64,000 nucleotides of DNA from Gordonia sp. SL306 (GCF_026625785.1 NZ_CP113063.1:4278001-4342000), one strand, 5' to 3'. Counted from the stretch's first letter, positions 1 to 10,869 are shown. The notes: generated by a model from the letters alone, not told the origin. Translations and numbers: made by a program.

Positions 1-560
1 GGGATCTCGTCGATGGTGTAAGCGACCTTCATGCCGCGACCACCGCCGCCGAACGCCGCCTTGATCGCGACCGGCACACCGTGCTCCTCGGCGAAGGCGA
101 CGACCTCGTCGGCGTCCTTCACCGGGTCCTTGGTGCCCGGGGCCATCGGGGCGTTGGCCTTGAGGGCGATGTGGCGAGCGGTGACCTTGTCACCGAGGTC
201 GCGGATCGACTGCGGGGACGGTCCGATCCAGATCAGACCCGCGTCGATGACGGCCTGGGCGAAGTCGCCGTTCTCGGAGAGGAATCCGTACCCGGGGTGG
301 ATGGCGTTCGCGCCCGACTTCGCGGCGGCGTCGAGGATCTTGTCGAACACCAGGTACGACTCTGCGGAGGTCTGACCACCCAGCGCGAACGCCTCGTCGG
401 CGAGCTTCACGAACAATGCGTCGGCGTCCGGCTCGGCGTACACGGCGACGCTGGGGAGGCCGGCGTCGCGGGCTGCGCGGATCACGCGGACGGCGATCTC
501 ACCGCGATTGGCGATGAGCACCTTGGAAATGGTCGAGCTGTTCGCAGAGGGACTAGGCAC
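1..560 (-). CDS. accA3: Acetyl-/propionyl-CoA carboxylase alpha subunit (biotin carboxylase), N-terminal part
   Basis: Only the first ~186 codons lie in the window; the gene continues beyond base 1. The protein opens with the biotin carboxylase fold ([20 protein letters not shown], then [10 protein letters not shown]) and reaches the ATP-grasp glycine loop ([13 protein letters not shown]). It carboxylates biotin on the shared alpha subunit of acyl-CoA carboxylases that feed fatty and mycolic acid synthesis. The start is a GTG at 558-560 with AGGAG seven bases upstream. Next to a sufE/sseA/maf/accE/accD5 block, the context is that of mycobacterial accA3. The C-terminal biotinyl domain cannot be seen here. 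Confidence 0.93.
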   Translation of the reverse strand, partial: MPSPSANSSTISKVLIANRGEIAVRVIRAARDAGLPSVAVYAEPDADALFVKLADEAFALGGQTSAESYLVFDKILDAAAKSGANAIHPGYGFLSENGDFAQAVIDAGLIWIGPSPQSIRDLGDKVTARHIALKANAPMAPGTKDPVKDADEVVAFAEEHGVPVAIKAAFGGGGRGMKVAYTIDEI

Positions 561-730
561 TTGTTCTCCTGGGCGTCGTGTCGTCGTCGTTGGGCGACAC
601 CGGCTGGTGGTCGGGCATCACACTCGTTCTGAGTTCACCCCGTGACGGACATGGTGGTGGCCGACCAGGGTGACGCATGACACTTGGAGTCTAGGTGCCA
701 CGCGCTCAGGGCAACACACTAGCTCACCGA

Positions 731-2311
731 TCAATTGCTCGGTTGGGCACCGGGTGGGTTCGTGACGCCGAAGGTGCTGCTGTCGCCGATGGCCTGGACG
801 AGCTCGGTGAAACGGCCCAGGTAGGCGCGTACGGCATCGGGCGTGTCGAGGTCGGTGGCGTCGTCGATCCCGGCCGAGGTGAGATTGTTCACTTCTGTCG
901 TCGAGTCAACAGTGGGGCCGACGGTGACGGCCGCCCTGGCGGGGAATCGGGCGGAAACGCGCATTCCGGACGGCGTCCGGTTGATCCAGATGAAGACCTC
1001 GTCGGTGGCGTAGCTGTGACTGCGGAGCACCTTGGCGCGGCCTTCGTCGGCCGCCGCGGCGCCGGGCGCGTACCTGGTGTCGATGAACGAGATGACGAAG
1101 TGGGGCTCGCCCTCGTACCCGATGAGTTCGGCGACGCGCAGGAACGGCAGAGATGCGCCCTGCCGGGACCGTTTCAGCTCGGCGGTGGCGCGCGTGACCG
1201 CCTGATCGAAGGTGGGGGAGTCGGAGACGTCGAGGCAGAACGGCGCGACGGCGACGAACCAGCCGAGCGCAGTGAGCCACCGCGTGTGGTCGCGGGTGTG
1301 GCGGGGCAGGACGCAGCGGAACTCGGGGTCGCCGGTCCGTTCGTGATAGACGATGGCGAACGCCGCGAGCACCCCGGCGGTCAGTGTCCCGCCTGCCTGC
1401 GAGCACACCGCCGTGAACCGGTTGGCCGCGTCGTCGTCGAGGACGACGCCGGTGATGGAATTCTGCGGACCGGGACCGTCGTCGGTCTCGGCCGACGCCG
1501 TGTCCTCGGCGGTTGGGTTGTCGGCGGTTGGGTCGGTGGCGGAATCCGGGTCGCCGTCGGTGCCTGCGGGTCGGTAGTCGAAGCCGGGCAGGCTGCCGCG
1601 GCCGCTGCGCAGGAACGACGACCACGTCGACACCGCGGGATGGTCGGCACCGGTCTGATCGGCCTGCCGACGCTCCTCGGCACTGAAATCGACGTAACTG
1701 CCGACCGCCGGCAGATCGGGCTCGGTGTGATCACGTGCCGACCGGTAGAGCGTCACCAGTTCCTGCTGGGCCATGATCAGCGAGTATCCGTCCACCAGCG
1801 AGTGGTCGGCGGCGAACAGCAACGTGAAGGAGTCCTCGCGGCCGACCGTGGCGAACATGTACGCGGGCCAGTGCAGGGGCGCGGTTGCCCGGTCGAACGC
1901 GCCGGCGATCTGCTCGACGAGGGGGCCCGACTGGGTGTACCAGCCGATCCGGCCCATCTTGAGCTTGACCGTGCCCACGTCCGTGCTGAGTCGTTGCAGG
2001 CCGTCGCCCTTGATGACGACATGGCTGCGGAGGACCTCGTGCCGATCGATCCATGTCATCAGGGTGCTGCGGATCGCCGGGATCGACAGGGGCTCGTCGA
2101 ACTCGATGGAGAGCCCGAGCCACGATTCCCGGCCACCTTCCCGGCGGGTGCGCAGGCGATATTCGAAGGCCGAGCGCAGATGCTGTTCGTGATTGTGGGA
2201 GGTCAACCGTGAGTCGTGACTCCAGTTGCCGAGCCCACCCGGGACGTAGGGCATCCACTCGACGAGTCCGCCTGGCTCGATCGGCTCCTCGAGGATCTGG
2301 ATGAATTTCAT
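731..2311 (-). CDS. PapA-type acyltransferase (condensation superfamily), paralogue A
   Basis: A 526-residue protein of the condensation/PapA acyltransferase superfamily. The catalytic motif HSLVDG (His170, Asp174) is intact, and a WxVA-type core ([10 protein letters not shown]) lies in the second half where PapA proteins carry their structural DFGWG-like motif. Such enzymes move an acyl group from a thioester to a sugar or alcohol hydroxyl. Its ATG overlaps the TGA of the SufE-like gene (ATGA), so it is the last gene of an sseA-sufE-acyltransferase operon, separate from its three paralogues at 3837-8116. A 170-bp gap follows before accA3. Substrate is unknown; an acylated trehalose or other glycolipid is an inference from family and context. 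Confidence 0.8.
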   Translation of the reverse strand: MKFIQILEEPIEPGGLVEWMPYVPGGLGNWSHDSRLTSHNHEQHLRSAFEYRLRTRREGGRESWLGLSIEFDEPLSIPAIRSTLMTWIDRHEVLRSHVVIKGDGLQRLSTDVGTVKLKMGRIGWYTQSGPLVEQIAGAFDRATAPLHWPAYMFATVGREDSFTLLFAADHSLVDGYSLIMAQQELVTLYRSARDHTEPDLPAVGSYVDFSAEERRQADQTGADHPAVSTWSSFLRSGRGSLPGFDYRPAGTDGDPDSATDPTADNPTAEDTASAETDDGPGPQNSITGVVLDDDAANRFTAVCSQAGGTLTAGVLAAFAIVYHERTGDPEFRCVLPRHTRDHTRWLTALGWFVAVAPFCLDVSDSPTFDQAVTRATAELKRSRQGASLPFLRVAELIGYEGEPHFVISFIDTRYAPGAAAADEGRAKVLRSHSYATDEVFIWINRTPSGMRVSARFPARAAVTVGPTVDSTTEVNNLTSAGIDDATDLDTPDAVRAYLGRFTELVQAIGDSSTFGVTNPPGAQPSN

Positions 2312-2753
2312 GGCGCGGTCGGCGGCCCGCCGGACCCGGCCGTCTGCGCACGGACCTGACCCTTGATCCGGGCGAGCATGCCCGCCATGCCGCGCAGGCG
2401 CAGCGGGCTCACCGCGGAACCGAGACCGAGATCGTGATAGAAATCGGCAGGCACCGCGAGGATGTCGTCGGCGGATGCGCCGTCGAGGCCCTGGTGCAGG
2501 ATCGACGCGAATCCACGGGTGGTCGGTGCCTCGGGCGGGGCGCTGAAATGCAGTCGCACCGACGTCGGGTCAGACGCGTCCACCGCGAGGAACACCGGGG
2601 ACTGGCATTCCGGCACCGGCTCCATCGCGTCCTCGAGCAAGTGCTCGGGAAGGTCCGGAAGCTCCCGCGAGAACTCCAGCAGCAGCGTCACCTTGTCGGA
2701 ATCGCCCAGTGCACCGAAATCGTCGACGATCTCGGCCATGGCGTCCGGGAGGC

Positions 2754-2757
<4 letters not shown>
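2308..2757 (-). CDS. SufE-like Fe-S/sulfur transfer protein
   Basis: A 149-residue SufE-family protein. The sulfur-accepting cysteine is expected at Cys51 in [11 protein letters not shown], the conserved SufE position. SufE proteins accept persulfide sulfur from a desulfurase or rhodanese. The ATG at 2755-2757 overlaps the TGA of the upstream rhodanese sseA by ATGA, and its own TGA overlaps the downstream acyltransferase start in the same way, so three unrelated-looking functions are translationally coupled. The sseA-sufE pair next to accA3 is conserved in mycobacteria (Rv3283-Rv3284). Confidence 0.88.
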
Positions 2758-3650
<893 letters not shown>

Positions 3651-3836
3651 CTGCGGTCCCTTCGTGATTGTCGTCGGTCCGCGACGGGCTGGCTGACACA
3701 CGGACCCGCCGACGTGCGGTATCTCGCACTGAGCCTACCCATTGTTCACGCCGCACGGTCGGCGGCGTACCGCAGCGTGGATCCGGTTGCCCGGCGTGCG
3801 CGCTTCGCCGACGTCGCGGGTCACCCGGCACGTCGC

Positions 3837-5222
3837 TCACCCGGCACGGTGGCGCAGCCCGCCCGACCAGACATCGCGCAGCCGGTCGTCCACCGCGTCG
3901 AGCACGCCGGTCATCGTGCGGTGGGCGAGTGCGGTCTCCGGGTACCGGGCGCGCAGGTGGACACCGTCGGCGTCCCGCCAGAACCAGAACTGCGCGGTGT
4001 CGGTCCGGCGTGAGCTCGAGATCTGCCGGGTGGTCACCGACGCAGGCAGGCCGAGCTTGCGGTAGTCGACATAGGACACCATGAAGACGTCGCTGCGGTT
4101 GGTCCGGATCAGGTCGCCGAAGGTCAGGTACACCGGGGTGAGACCGATCCGCGCCAGCGGAAGTGCCTCCCCGAGCCGCGCGGTGTTGGCGCGCAGGGTG
4201 GTTCCGCGATCTCCTCCGGCGCTCAACCGGATGGGTGCGTTGCCGACCAGCCATCCGACCGCCTTGCGATCGGTGGCGTCGTAGCGGGTGTGGACCGGCA
4301 GGATGGCGGGCAGCTCAGCGGGCCCGCCGACATCGTGAACCGCATCCGCAAGCGCCGTCAGCAGTGCCGGGTACGTGCGCGCGTCGAGTGCGTGGACGTT
4401 CTTCTCGAAGCGGTGCGCGGACTCGGCGCACATCAGTGTGCGCACCTCGGTACACACCGGGGCGGTGTCGTCGCGTGCCAGACCGAGGTCGAGAGGGAAT
4501 TCGGGGACCGTCCAGTCGTTGGCGGCGAGGAACTCCCCCCAGCCGCGCAGACGCGGGTCGTCGGGGGCCACCGTCGGAGCGGCGTCCTCGATCATCCGGA
4601 TGTCCAGAAAGCTCACCGGCTGTGTGACTTTCGTGCCGGAGAGGTCGTCCACGAGGTCGGATGCGATCACCGCGAGCGAATAGGCGTCGACGTAGCAGTG
4701 GTCGAACGCGAGGATCACGGTCGTCGACGACGGCCGCCGTACGGCGGCGAGGTAGTGCCGTAGCGGCGCGAACGGCGAACAGACCGTTGCGATGTCGTCG
4801 ACCAGGCGGTCGGCGAGTGGGGGATCCCCGATGCCCGCGACGGCCGGATCCGTGGTACCCGCCGGACCCGGGTGGGCCGGGAGAACGGTTCCGGTGACGG
4901 GTCGCACACGCAGGCCGCCGACCGGCAGTCGGTGGCGGACATGCTCGTCGTCGGAGGAGACGAAATGACACCGCAGCACCTCGTGCCGGTCCACCAGCCC
5001 CCGAAGGCTGCGGGTGATGTCGTCGACCGCCACGGCCTCCGCGAACTCGACGGTCAGCGCGAGCCAACCGGCGGTGCCGTTGCGGCGAACCGCATCGAGG
5101 TGGAACTTCTCGTTCTCCGACGGCGGCACATCGACAGGGAGGGAGTCGGCGGTCGCGGCCAACTCCCAGCGGATGACTGCGCCGGGCTCGATCTCGACCG
5201 AATCGTCGCCACAGAGCTTCAC
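3837..5222 (-). CDS. PapA-type acyltransferase, paralogue B (HxxxDA variant)
   Basis: A 461-residue condensation-superfamily acyltransferase, third gene of a tandem acyltransferase operon. The catalytic motif reads HCYVDA (His175, Asp179), with Ala in place of the usual final Gly. The paired core motif reads AVGWLVGNAP. The GTG start at 5220-5222 overlaps the TGA of paralogue C (GTGA) and has GGAGG just upstream, which fixes the start against a longer reading. Catalytic His and Asp are present, so activity is plausible despite the Gly-to-Ala change. Substrate unknown; sugar or lipid hydroxyl acylation is inferred from the family. Confidence 0.77.
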   Translation of the reverse strand: MKLCGDDSVEIEPGAVIRWELAATADSLPVDVPPSENEKFHLDAVRRNGTAGWLALTVEFAEAVAVDDITRSLRGLVDRHEVLRCHFVSSDDEHVRHRLPVGGLRVRPVTGTVLPAHPGPAGTTDPAVAGIGDPPLADRLVDDIATVCSPFAPLRHYLAAVRRPSSTTVILAFDHCYVDAYSLAVIASDLVDDLSGTKVTQPVSFLDIRMIEDAAPTVAPDDPRLRGWGEFLAANDWTVPEFPLDLGLARDDTAPVCTEVRTLMCAESAHRFEKNVHALDARTYPALLTALADAVHDVGGPAELPAILPVHTRYDATDRKAVGWLVGNAPIRLSAGGDRGTTLRANTARLGEALPLARIGLTPVYLTFGDLIRTNRSDVFMVSYVDYRKLGLPASVTTRQISSSRRTDTAQFWFWRDADGVHLRARYPETALAHRTMTGVLDAVDDRLRDVWSGGLRHRAG

Positions 5223-6643
5223 GACCGGACCTCCGTTGCGGAATGCGCGCCGACGACGGGATCGGCACCTGCTGCGTAGTCGGTGAGCCATCGACCGACG
5301 GCGATGGCGTAGGTGTCGAAAGCGCTTTGCGCCGTGGGATTGTCGGGAATGTGGGCGAGGAGCGTCAGCGCATGCTCATAGCGGGTGAACCACATGTTCG
5401 CATTCCGGGTGCGGCCCACCGCGGGAAAACAGGTCGCCGGCGCCACGGCAGGATCGTCACTGCCGGGAATCCTGCGGAAGTCGATGTAGGACACCATCTG
5501 TGGCGAACCGGAGTCTGGGAGGTAGGTGCCCTCGGCGGCCAGAACCGCGAGAGCGGCATGGACGGGCAGGGTGGCGAGGTCGCGCGCCACGGCCACCGCG
5601 TCGGTGGCGATGTGTACCAGGTCGGTGAAGTTCGTTCCCGGCGACACCGGAAACGCGACCGGTGCGAAGTTGCACAACCAGCCCTGGGTGGTGGCGTGGT
5701 CGGCGGTGCGGGTCGAGAGCACCGTGGACGTGAAATAGCTTTCGGTTCCCAGCAATTCGTGTTGCGCCGCGGCGAGCCCTGCGTAGATCAGCCCGACGAG
5801 AGAACTGGCGTCGTCGCGCCGCTGTTCGCAGGAGTCGAGTTGTCCGGCGGTCAGCAGGGTGCGCTGGACGGGAAGTGCCGGACCGAGCTCTCCGTCGGCG
5901 AGGCCGAGGTCGAACGGGAAGCGGGGAACCCGACCATCGTTCGCGGACAAGATCTCTCGCCAGGTCGCGATCCGGGGGTCGTCGGGATCCGCGGACGCGG
6001 CGAGCGACTTCTCGGAGGATATGTAATCGGTGAACCGTCCCGCGCGCTCCGGCTGCGGGATCTCACCGTCGCGGTGGGCCCGGTAGAGACGGGCGATCTC
6101 GTGGAGACCGATGTACTGCGAGAACCCGTCCGTGTGCGAGTGATCCGATCCGATGTAGAAGGTGAATCCGTCGCCGTGGTCGAACGCCCCGTAGACGAGG
6201 CCGGGCATGCGGTCGTAGACCGCTTCGGATTCGATGCGGTCGACGATGTGACCGATCACGTCGTCGGCGGCGACGTCGGCCCCGGATCCGCCGGGGCGGA
6301 ACTCGATGCTCTCCGCCGGTGCCACCAGGCGGATCGGGCCGGCGTCGTCGAGTCGGTAGACGGCACGCAGTTCGTCGTGCCGGCGGACGAAGGTCGTCAG
6401 CGCGGCAGCCATGGCCGCGCGGTCGAGGGGACCGTCGAGGACGGTGATGGTGCCCGCCGTCCCGGTGTGCGGCCCGCCGTCGGCCCGTTTGGCCGCCGCG
6501 GCGGACACATGATCGGTCTGCAGGAAGGTCAGGCCGTCGGCTGTCGGTTCGGCAGCGGCGAGTGCGCGGTCCGGATCGGCCAGCCGCCACTCGACGCTCG
6601 CGCCACCGGCGGGGCGCGAGCGTAGGGGAGGAGTGTGGCTCAT
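5219..6643 (-). CDS. PapA-type acyltransferase, paralogue C
   Basis: A 474-residue acyltransferase of the condensation superfamily with intact HSHTDG (His168, Asp172) and a core TQGWLCNFAP segment. Its ATG follows the stop of paralogue D by only six bases, with AGGACC as a weak ribosome-binding site. Its own TGA overlaps the start of paralogue B, so B, C and D form one transcription unit. Sequence divergence between the paralogues is high except around the catalytic and GW motifs, which suggests different acyl donors or positions on the acceptor rather than recent duplication. That interpretation is inference. Confidence 0.78.
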   Translation of the reverse strand: MSHTPPLRSRPAGGASVEWRLADPDRALAAAEPTADGLTFLQTDHVSAAAAKRADGGPHTGTAGTITVLDGPLDRAAMAAALTTFVRRHDELRAVYRLDDAGPIRLVAPAESIEFRPGGSGADVAADDVIGHIVDRIESEAVYDRMPGLVYGAFDHGDGFTFYIGSDHSHTDGFSQYIGLHEIARLYRAHRDGEIPQPERAGRFTDYISSEKSLAASADPDDPRIATWREILSANDGRVPRFPFDLGLADGELGPALPVQRTLLTAGQLDSCEQRRDDASSLVGLIYAGLAAAQHELLGTESYFTSTVLSTRTADHATTQGWLCNFAPVAFPVSPGTNFTDLVHIATDAVAVARDLATLPVHAALAVLAAEGTYLPDSGSPQMVSYIDFRRIPGSDDPAVAPATCFPAVGRTRNANMWFTRYEHALTLLAHIPDNPTAQSAFDTYAIAVGRWLTDYAAGADPVVGAHSATEVRS

Positions 6644-6649
6644 CAGGTC

Positions 6650-8116
6650 CTAGGACGCCTTCGTCGCGTCGAGCACGCCGTGGTCATAGGCGAGGTCGCC
6701 CTCGGCGATCACGGTCGTCAGGATCTGATGGAATGTCGAGATGAACCGATGGACCATGTCGGCCCGCGGACCCGTCGGGAACCTCGACGAGATGTTGGTC
6801 CCGGTGGGTACCCGGTTGATCCAGAAGTAGACCTCGTCGGCGTTGCGCGTGGAGCTGCGCAGCACGCGGGCGCGCCGCGCATCCCACAGATCGGCACCGT
6901 CAGCGTGCCGCAGGTCGATGTAGGAGACCACGAGCCCGGGTGGCGTCGTGTCGCCGCCGATCAGGTCGGCGATCGGGGCGAAGGGAGCGGCGCCGACCCC
7001 CTTGTAGTCCGAGGCGCTCACTGCGACCGACGTGATCGCCTCGCGGAAGGTCGTGGCGTCCTGCGGACGCAGGTGCACCGGGATGATGCCGACGAACCAT
7101 CCGGCGGCCTCGCCCCATTTCATCTCGCTGCGGGTGTGAATCGGATTGATGAATCGCAACTCGCCGGACCCGCTCAGCTTGGCCGCCGCCATCGACAGCG
7201 CCGTGTAGATGCCCGCCTGCATGTTGGCGCCTGCGTCTTTGCACAGCGCGTTGAAGGCCGCGGTCTGATCGGCGTCGAGGAGCCAGGACGACAGGGTCGC
7301 CTGGAATCCGCGGTCGGGTGTGCGTTCGGCGATGATCGTCGGTGCCTCGTCGGACTCCGACGGCCGCACGACCGGGAAGGTGGGCATCGGCGCCGGCTGC
7401 GGCGAATCGGGGTCGGCAGCGGCGAAGAATCGGCTCCAGCCCGCGACGGCGTCGTCCGTGTCGCGGATCTGGTCGCCGATCGCCCGCTCCGCATCGGAGA
7501 AGTCGACGTAGCTCCCGAATTCGGCGAGGCCGTCGGGGGTTCCGGTGACCACGGATTCGTAGAGGGCGGTCAGTTCCTTGATCGCGAACACCTGCGTATA
7601 CGCATCCATCACCGTGTGGTCGGCGGCGAAGACGACGAGAAACGCGTCGTCGCGGTCGTCGAGCTCGACGGTCACCGCGACGCAGTGCGGCCAGCTCAAC
7701 GGGCTGACGGCGGTGTTGAAGTACTCGTTGATCCGCTCGAAGACCTCGGTGCTGCTGAGGTGATCACCCATCGGGCGTCGACTGATCGAGATCGACTCGG
7801 TCGGCAACGTGATGCGCTGGGGGGCCTCGGTGTCACCGCCGGTCACCGAGGTCCGGAACGCCTCGTGACGGGCGTACCAGCGGTTCATGGTCTCGCCCAT
7901 GACGTCACCGTCGAGAGGGCGCTCGATGAGGAATGCGGTCCCGATCCATTGGCTGTACCAGTCGTCACCCTCGGCCGCTGCGCGATTGGCATGCTCGACG
8001 TGCATGTACGACAGCCGACGTGGATCGAGGGACCACGCATCCGGCGCGGCCTCGGGAACCCACGCTGTCAGCGAGCCTCCCGGCAACGGATAGTCGGCCA
8101 ACTCGGTGTATTCCAT
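6650..8116 (-). CDS. PapA-type acyltransferase, paralogue D (HxxxDA variant)
   Basis: A 488-residue condensation-superfamily acyltransferase and first gene of the B-C-D operon. The catalytic motif is HTVMDA (His167, Asp171), again Ala for Gly, and the core motif is AAGWFVGIIP. The tail segment on both sides of YFWINRVPTGTNISSRFP closely resembles that of paralogue A ([18 protein letters not shown]), so A and D are probably the closest pair although they lie in different operons. The ATG at 8114-8116 is preceded by a strong AAGGAGG, which excludes the longer open frame. It sits 100 bp downstream of the antigen-85-like gene. Confidence 0.8.
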   Translation of the reverse strand: MEYTELADYPLPGGSLTAWVPEAAPDAWSLDPRRLSYMHVEHANRAAAEGDDWYSQWIGTAFLIERPLDGDVMGETMNRWYARHEAFRTSVTGGDTEAPQRITLPTESISISRRPMGDHLSSTEVFERINEYFNTAVSPLSWPHCVAVTVELDDRDDAFLVVFAADHTVMDAYTQVFAIKELTALYESVVTGTPDGLAEFGSYVDFSDAERAIGDQIRDTDDAVAGWSRFFAAADPDSPQPAPMPTFPVVRPSESDEAPTIIAERTPDRGFQATLSSWLLDADQTAAFNALCKDAGANMQAGIYTALSMAAAKLSGSGELRFINPIHTRSEMKWGEAAGWFVGIIPVHLRPQDATTFREAITSVAVSASDYKGVGAAPFAPIADLIGGDTTPPGLVVSYIDLRHADGADLWDARRARVLRSSTRNADEVYFWINRVPTGTNISSRFPTGPRADMVHRFISTFHQILTTVIAEGDLAYDHGVLDATKAS

Positions 8117-8216
8117 GAAACCTCCTTCGTCGGTACTGCGGTCTCTTCTATTGGGGTCTTCTGCTGGGTTCCTGCGTGGATCTCCGCCGGCCGTCAGGCC
8201 GTGTGCAGATGCGGCG

Positions 8217-9260
8217 TCAGACGCCGAGTCCGGCGGCGATGAACGGCCAGCTCCGGTGCAGCTGATCGACCCAGTACGGCCACGAGTGGGTGCCGGGGTC
8301 GACGTAGTGGAAGGACGCGGGGATGTGTTGTGCGGCCAACTGGGCCTGCAGATTTCGGGTGCACCACATCGAGCCCATCTCGATCGCCCCGCCGACGATC
8401 TGACGGTTCGCCGGATCGTCGTTGCCCGGGTATCCCGGCGCGTCGTAGCGGCCCGCGCGGCCGGTCCCGGTGGACACGTAGATCGCGCTGCCGCGCAGCC
8501 CCGCCGAATGGCGAAGGACGTCGTGGGCCGACCAGGCGGGATCACCCGGCGGACCCCACATGTTGTCGGCGTTGCCGCCGAACGCGGACACGATGCCGCG
8601 CGGATATGCCTCACCGGCGGGACCGGTGGTGGTGTAGCAACCGCTGTAGGCGGCGACGGCGCGGTAGAAGCCGGGATTGCGGGCGGCCAGCATGAGGCTC
8701 GATCCGGCTCCCATCGAGAGGCCGCCGATCCCGCGGCGTCCGTTGCCGTCGAACCGGGCGTCGAGCAGCGGTGGGAGCTCCTTCTTGAGGAAGGTCTCCC
8801 ACTTGTAGCGGCCCAATGTGGGATCGTCGCGCTGCCAGTCGGTGTAGAAGCTGCCGTTGCCCGCCAGCGGCAGCGCGACGGTGACGTTCTTGTCGGCGAA
8901 GAACTTCACCGCGTCGGACTTGATCAGCCAGATGCTCTTGTGCGGGTCCTCTTCGCCGAGACCGCTCAGCATGTAGAGCGTCGGGCGTGGACCGCTCTGG
9001 GTCCGGGGGACGAGCACCTGGACCTTGATGGTCTTGCGCATGGCCGCGGAGTGGACGTACACGCCGTACTGGGTCGGTCCTTCGCGCACCACACGTTCGA
9101 TCGACGGTGCAGACGGTGCCGCGGTCGCCACCGAGACGGTGCCGGCCAAGGAGGCCACCGCGGCGCACACGATGGCCGCGATTGCTGCCGTGCGCGCCAG
9201 ACGGTGTCGGGCGCGCACGGCGCCGGGAGGTCGGGCGGTCCGCGTCCGCAAGGTCGTCAT
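8217..9260 (-). CDS. Secreted antigen-85-like mycolyltransferase/esterase
   Basis: A 347-residue exported alpha/beta hydrolase. An Arg-rich n-region, a hydrophobic stretch (residues ~24-42) and an AxA-type site near 47 make a signal peptide. The family signature NGSFYTDW (cf. SFYSDW of Ag85) is followed by the nucleophile elbow GGLSMG (Ser182). Glu294 (GAIEMG) and His325 (PGTHSWPYW) fit the rest of the triad. Ag85 enzymes transfer mycoloyl or acyl chains between trehalose esters and to arabinogalactan outside the membrane. Its place upstream of three PapA-type genes suggests an envelope glycolipid pathway with cytoplasmic acylation followed by extracellular transfer. Confidence 0.82.
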   Translation of the reverse strand: MTTLRTRTARPPGAVRARHRLARTAAIAAIVCAAVASLAGTVSVATAAPSAPSIERVVREGPTQYGVYVHSAAMRKTIKVQVLVPRTQSGPRPTLYMLSGLGEEDPHKSIWLIKSDAVKFFADKNVTVALPLAGNGSFYTDWQRDDPTLGRYKWETFLKKELPPLLDARFDGNGRRGIGGLSMGAGSSLMLAARNPGFYRAVAAYSGCYTTTGPAGEAYPRGIVSAFGGNADNMWGPPGDPAWSAHDVLRHSAGLRGSAIYVSTGTGRAGRYDAPGYPGNDDPANRQIVGGAIEMGSMWCTRNLQAQLAAQHIPASFHYVDPGTHSWPYWVDQLHRSWPFIAAGLGV

Positions 9261-9320
9261 CGAGCGTGGTTCTCCTCGTCGTGGGCAGCCCGCGACGGGC
9301 TGTTGCTGCTGGAGGTCAGG

Positions 9321-9363
9321 TAAACCAAAACAAAGAACATTTGCAAGCGAAACTAATGATTTG
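9321..9363 (-). promoter_or_regulatory. AT-rich island, likely promoter of the antigen-85-like gene
   Basis: A short AT-rich island in otherwise GC-rich DNA, 60-100 bases upstream of the ATG at 9260. Reading the minus strand a TTGCAA could be a -35 box with TTACCT 17 bases on, but the -10 match is poor, so the island rather than the boxes is the evidence. Confidence 0.3.
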
Positions 9364-9382
9364 GGGCTCAGATTGCCCCGAG

Positions 9383-9398
9383 GGTGACAAGTGTCACC
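9383..9398. promoter_or_regulatory. 16-bp palindrome, possible operator
   Basis: GGTGACA-AG-TGTCACC, a perfect 7-bp inverted repeat with a two-base centre. It covers the stop codon of the acyltransferase-like gene at 9394 and lies about 125 bases upstream of the antigen-85-like start. It is followed on the minus strand by a weak GGGGC/GCCCC stem (9363-9379). It could be an operator for the downstream cassette or part of an intergenic hairpin; there is no U-tract. Confidence 0.35.
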
Positions 9399-10764
9399 AT
9401 GGAATGGTGGTCAACCCCCAACGGGCACATTCTTTTTGAACACTCGCGCACAGCTCGGCAGAGGTCGGGAAAGCGGCCGGATCGAGCCCGGAGACGGCGA
9501 GCGTGGTGGTCTCGCCGGTGTCATGAAACCATGCCGCGAGCCCTCCACGAAGTCGGACAAGTCGCTCACGGCTGACGCCCTGAGTGGTCGCGCGCGAGGC
9601 GAAGGTGCCGATCCGGGACGGATCACCGAGTCCGGCGAACAGGGGATCGACCACACCGCCGTTTGAGGCGAGGGCGAGTGGCGTGGCGGCGTTCTTGCTG
9701 AGAGTGGCCACCGCAGCGTCCGGTAGTGCCTGGATGAGCGGCTGCAGTCGCGGAGGCCGACCCGCGCCGGTGCCGGCGCGCCGATAGGTCTCCTTGGCCG
9801 CCTGCCGGATCGCCGAGAGGTCTCGTGAGCGACTCCACTCGGCGGGGATGTCCAGCGTGAGCCCGGTGGTCGAGTTCGCGCGGGTGTCCTCCTCCGGGCG
9901 CACCGACATCGGGATCGACAATCTGACCGTGTCCTCCCAGGACGCGCGGCCTGCGCCGACGATGAGCCCGGTGACGATCGCGAGGAAGAGCGCGTTGCTG
10001 GTGCCGCCTGATGCCGAGAAGGTGGATCGCCAGTCGTCGCCCGGGATGGAGACGATGGCGAGCGGGGTCCGGATCGTCGTCTCGCGGGCCACCTCGTCGT
10101 CGGTCGGTGCGGGTGGCGGGGGAGTCGACTGCGACGTCACCGGTCGCTTCTCGGACGACTGCCCCGTCGCACCGGCGTCGCCCCGTGTCGACCACGAGTC
10201 CCGCAGGAGACCGACGAGACCGGCGCCGACCGTTCCCAGCTGGGTGGCGGACTCGCGGATCTGATCGGGCAACGACGGCGTGGCCGGTGCGTAATGCGCG
10301 TCCACTGAGTCGTCGTCGCCGGTCGCGTGCAGGATTGCCCGCCCGCCCAGCCAGCCGTCACCGACGGCATGCGACGAGCACAGGGTGACGATGCCCCCGC
10401 CCGATGCCAGGGGGGCTGCCCGCAGATCCCAGACGGGACCGAGCGCGAGGTCGAAACGGACGTCGGCGGCACGTTCGATCCAGTCGAGGACCTCGTCGTC
10501 GGCGAGCTCCGGATCGAGGTGGGTCCGACCGGCGGTGGCGGCCGCGGCGGTCCAGTGATCGCGGACGAAGGGAATCCGGCTGCGGCGCAGCCGGCGGCTG
10601 ATCGGGGTGTCGAGCAGCCGCCTGCCGATCCGGTCGAGTTCCTCGGCCGCCAGGGGTTCGGTGAGGCGCCAGATCGCCTGACTCAGCACCGGGACACCGA
10701 ATGCACGGTCCATGCGGACGAACAGATCGTCGTCGTGTGTGGTGCGCTCGACGTGGGAAGTCAT
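9394..10764 (-). CDS. Acyltransferase-like protein (condensation / wax ester synthase-DGAT superfamily)
   Basis: About 456 residues with an HAVGDG motif (His132, Asp136), the HxxxDG acyltransferase signature. The overall layout (short N-terminal half, catalytic motif near residue 132, late SNGGVVDP segment) is closer to the WS/DGAT and related two-domain acyltransferases than to the PapA paralogues next door. It begins the minus-strand series that continues into the antigen-85-like gene after a 133-bp gap. The ATG at 10762-10764 (MTSHVERTT) is chosen by eye; an in-frame ATG 18 bases upstream (MSRVGVMTSH) is equally possible since neither has a good ribosome-binding site. Substrate is unknown. 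Confidence 0.65.
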   Translation of the reverse strand: MTSHVERTTHDDDLFVRMDRAFGVPVLSQAIWRLTEPLAAEELDRIGRRLLDTPISRRLRRSRIPFVRDHWTAAAATAGRTHLDPELADDEVLDWIERAADVRFDLALGPVWDLRAAPLASGGGIVTLCSSHAVGDGWLGGRAILHATGDDDSVDAHYAPATPSLPDQIRESATQLGTVGAGLVGLLRDSWSTRGDAGATGQSSEKRPVTSQSTPPPPAPTDDEVARETTIRTPLAIVSIPGDDWRSTFSASGGTSNALFLAIVTGLIVGAGRASWEDTVRLSIPMSVRPEEDTRANSTTGLTLDIPAEWSRSRDLSAIRQAAKETYRRAGTGAGRPPRLQPLIQALPDAAVATLSKNAATPLALASNGGVVDPLFAGLGDPSRIGTFASRATTQGVSRERLVRLRGGLAAWFHDTGETTTLAVSGLDPAAFPTSAELCASVQKECARWGLTTIPW

Positions 10765-10869
10765 TACGCCGACCCTAGACATCTCGTTTGGATCTCGCTT
10801 GTGCAACAGGTTAATAGCTGATGAAGGGGCGTGGCGCAGCGTCAGCGCAGTCCGGTCAGCGATCTGGGG

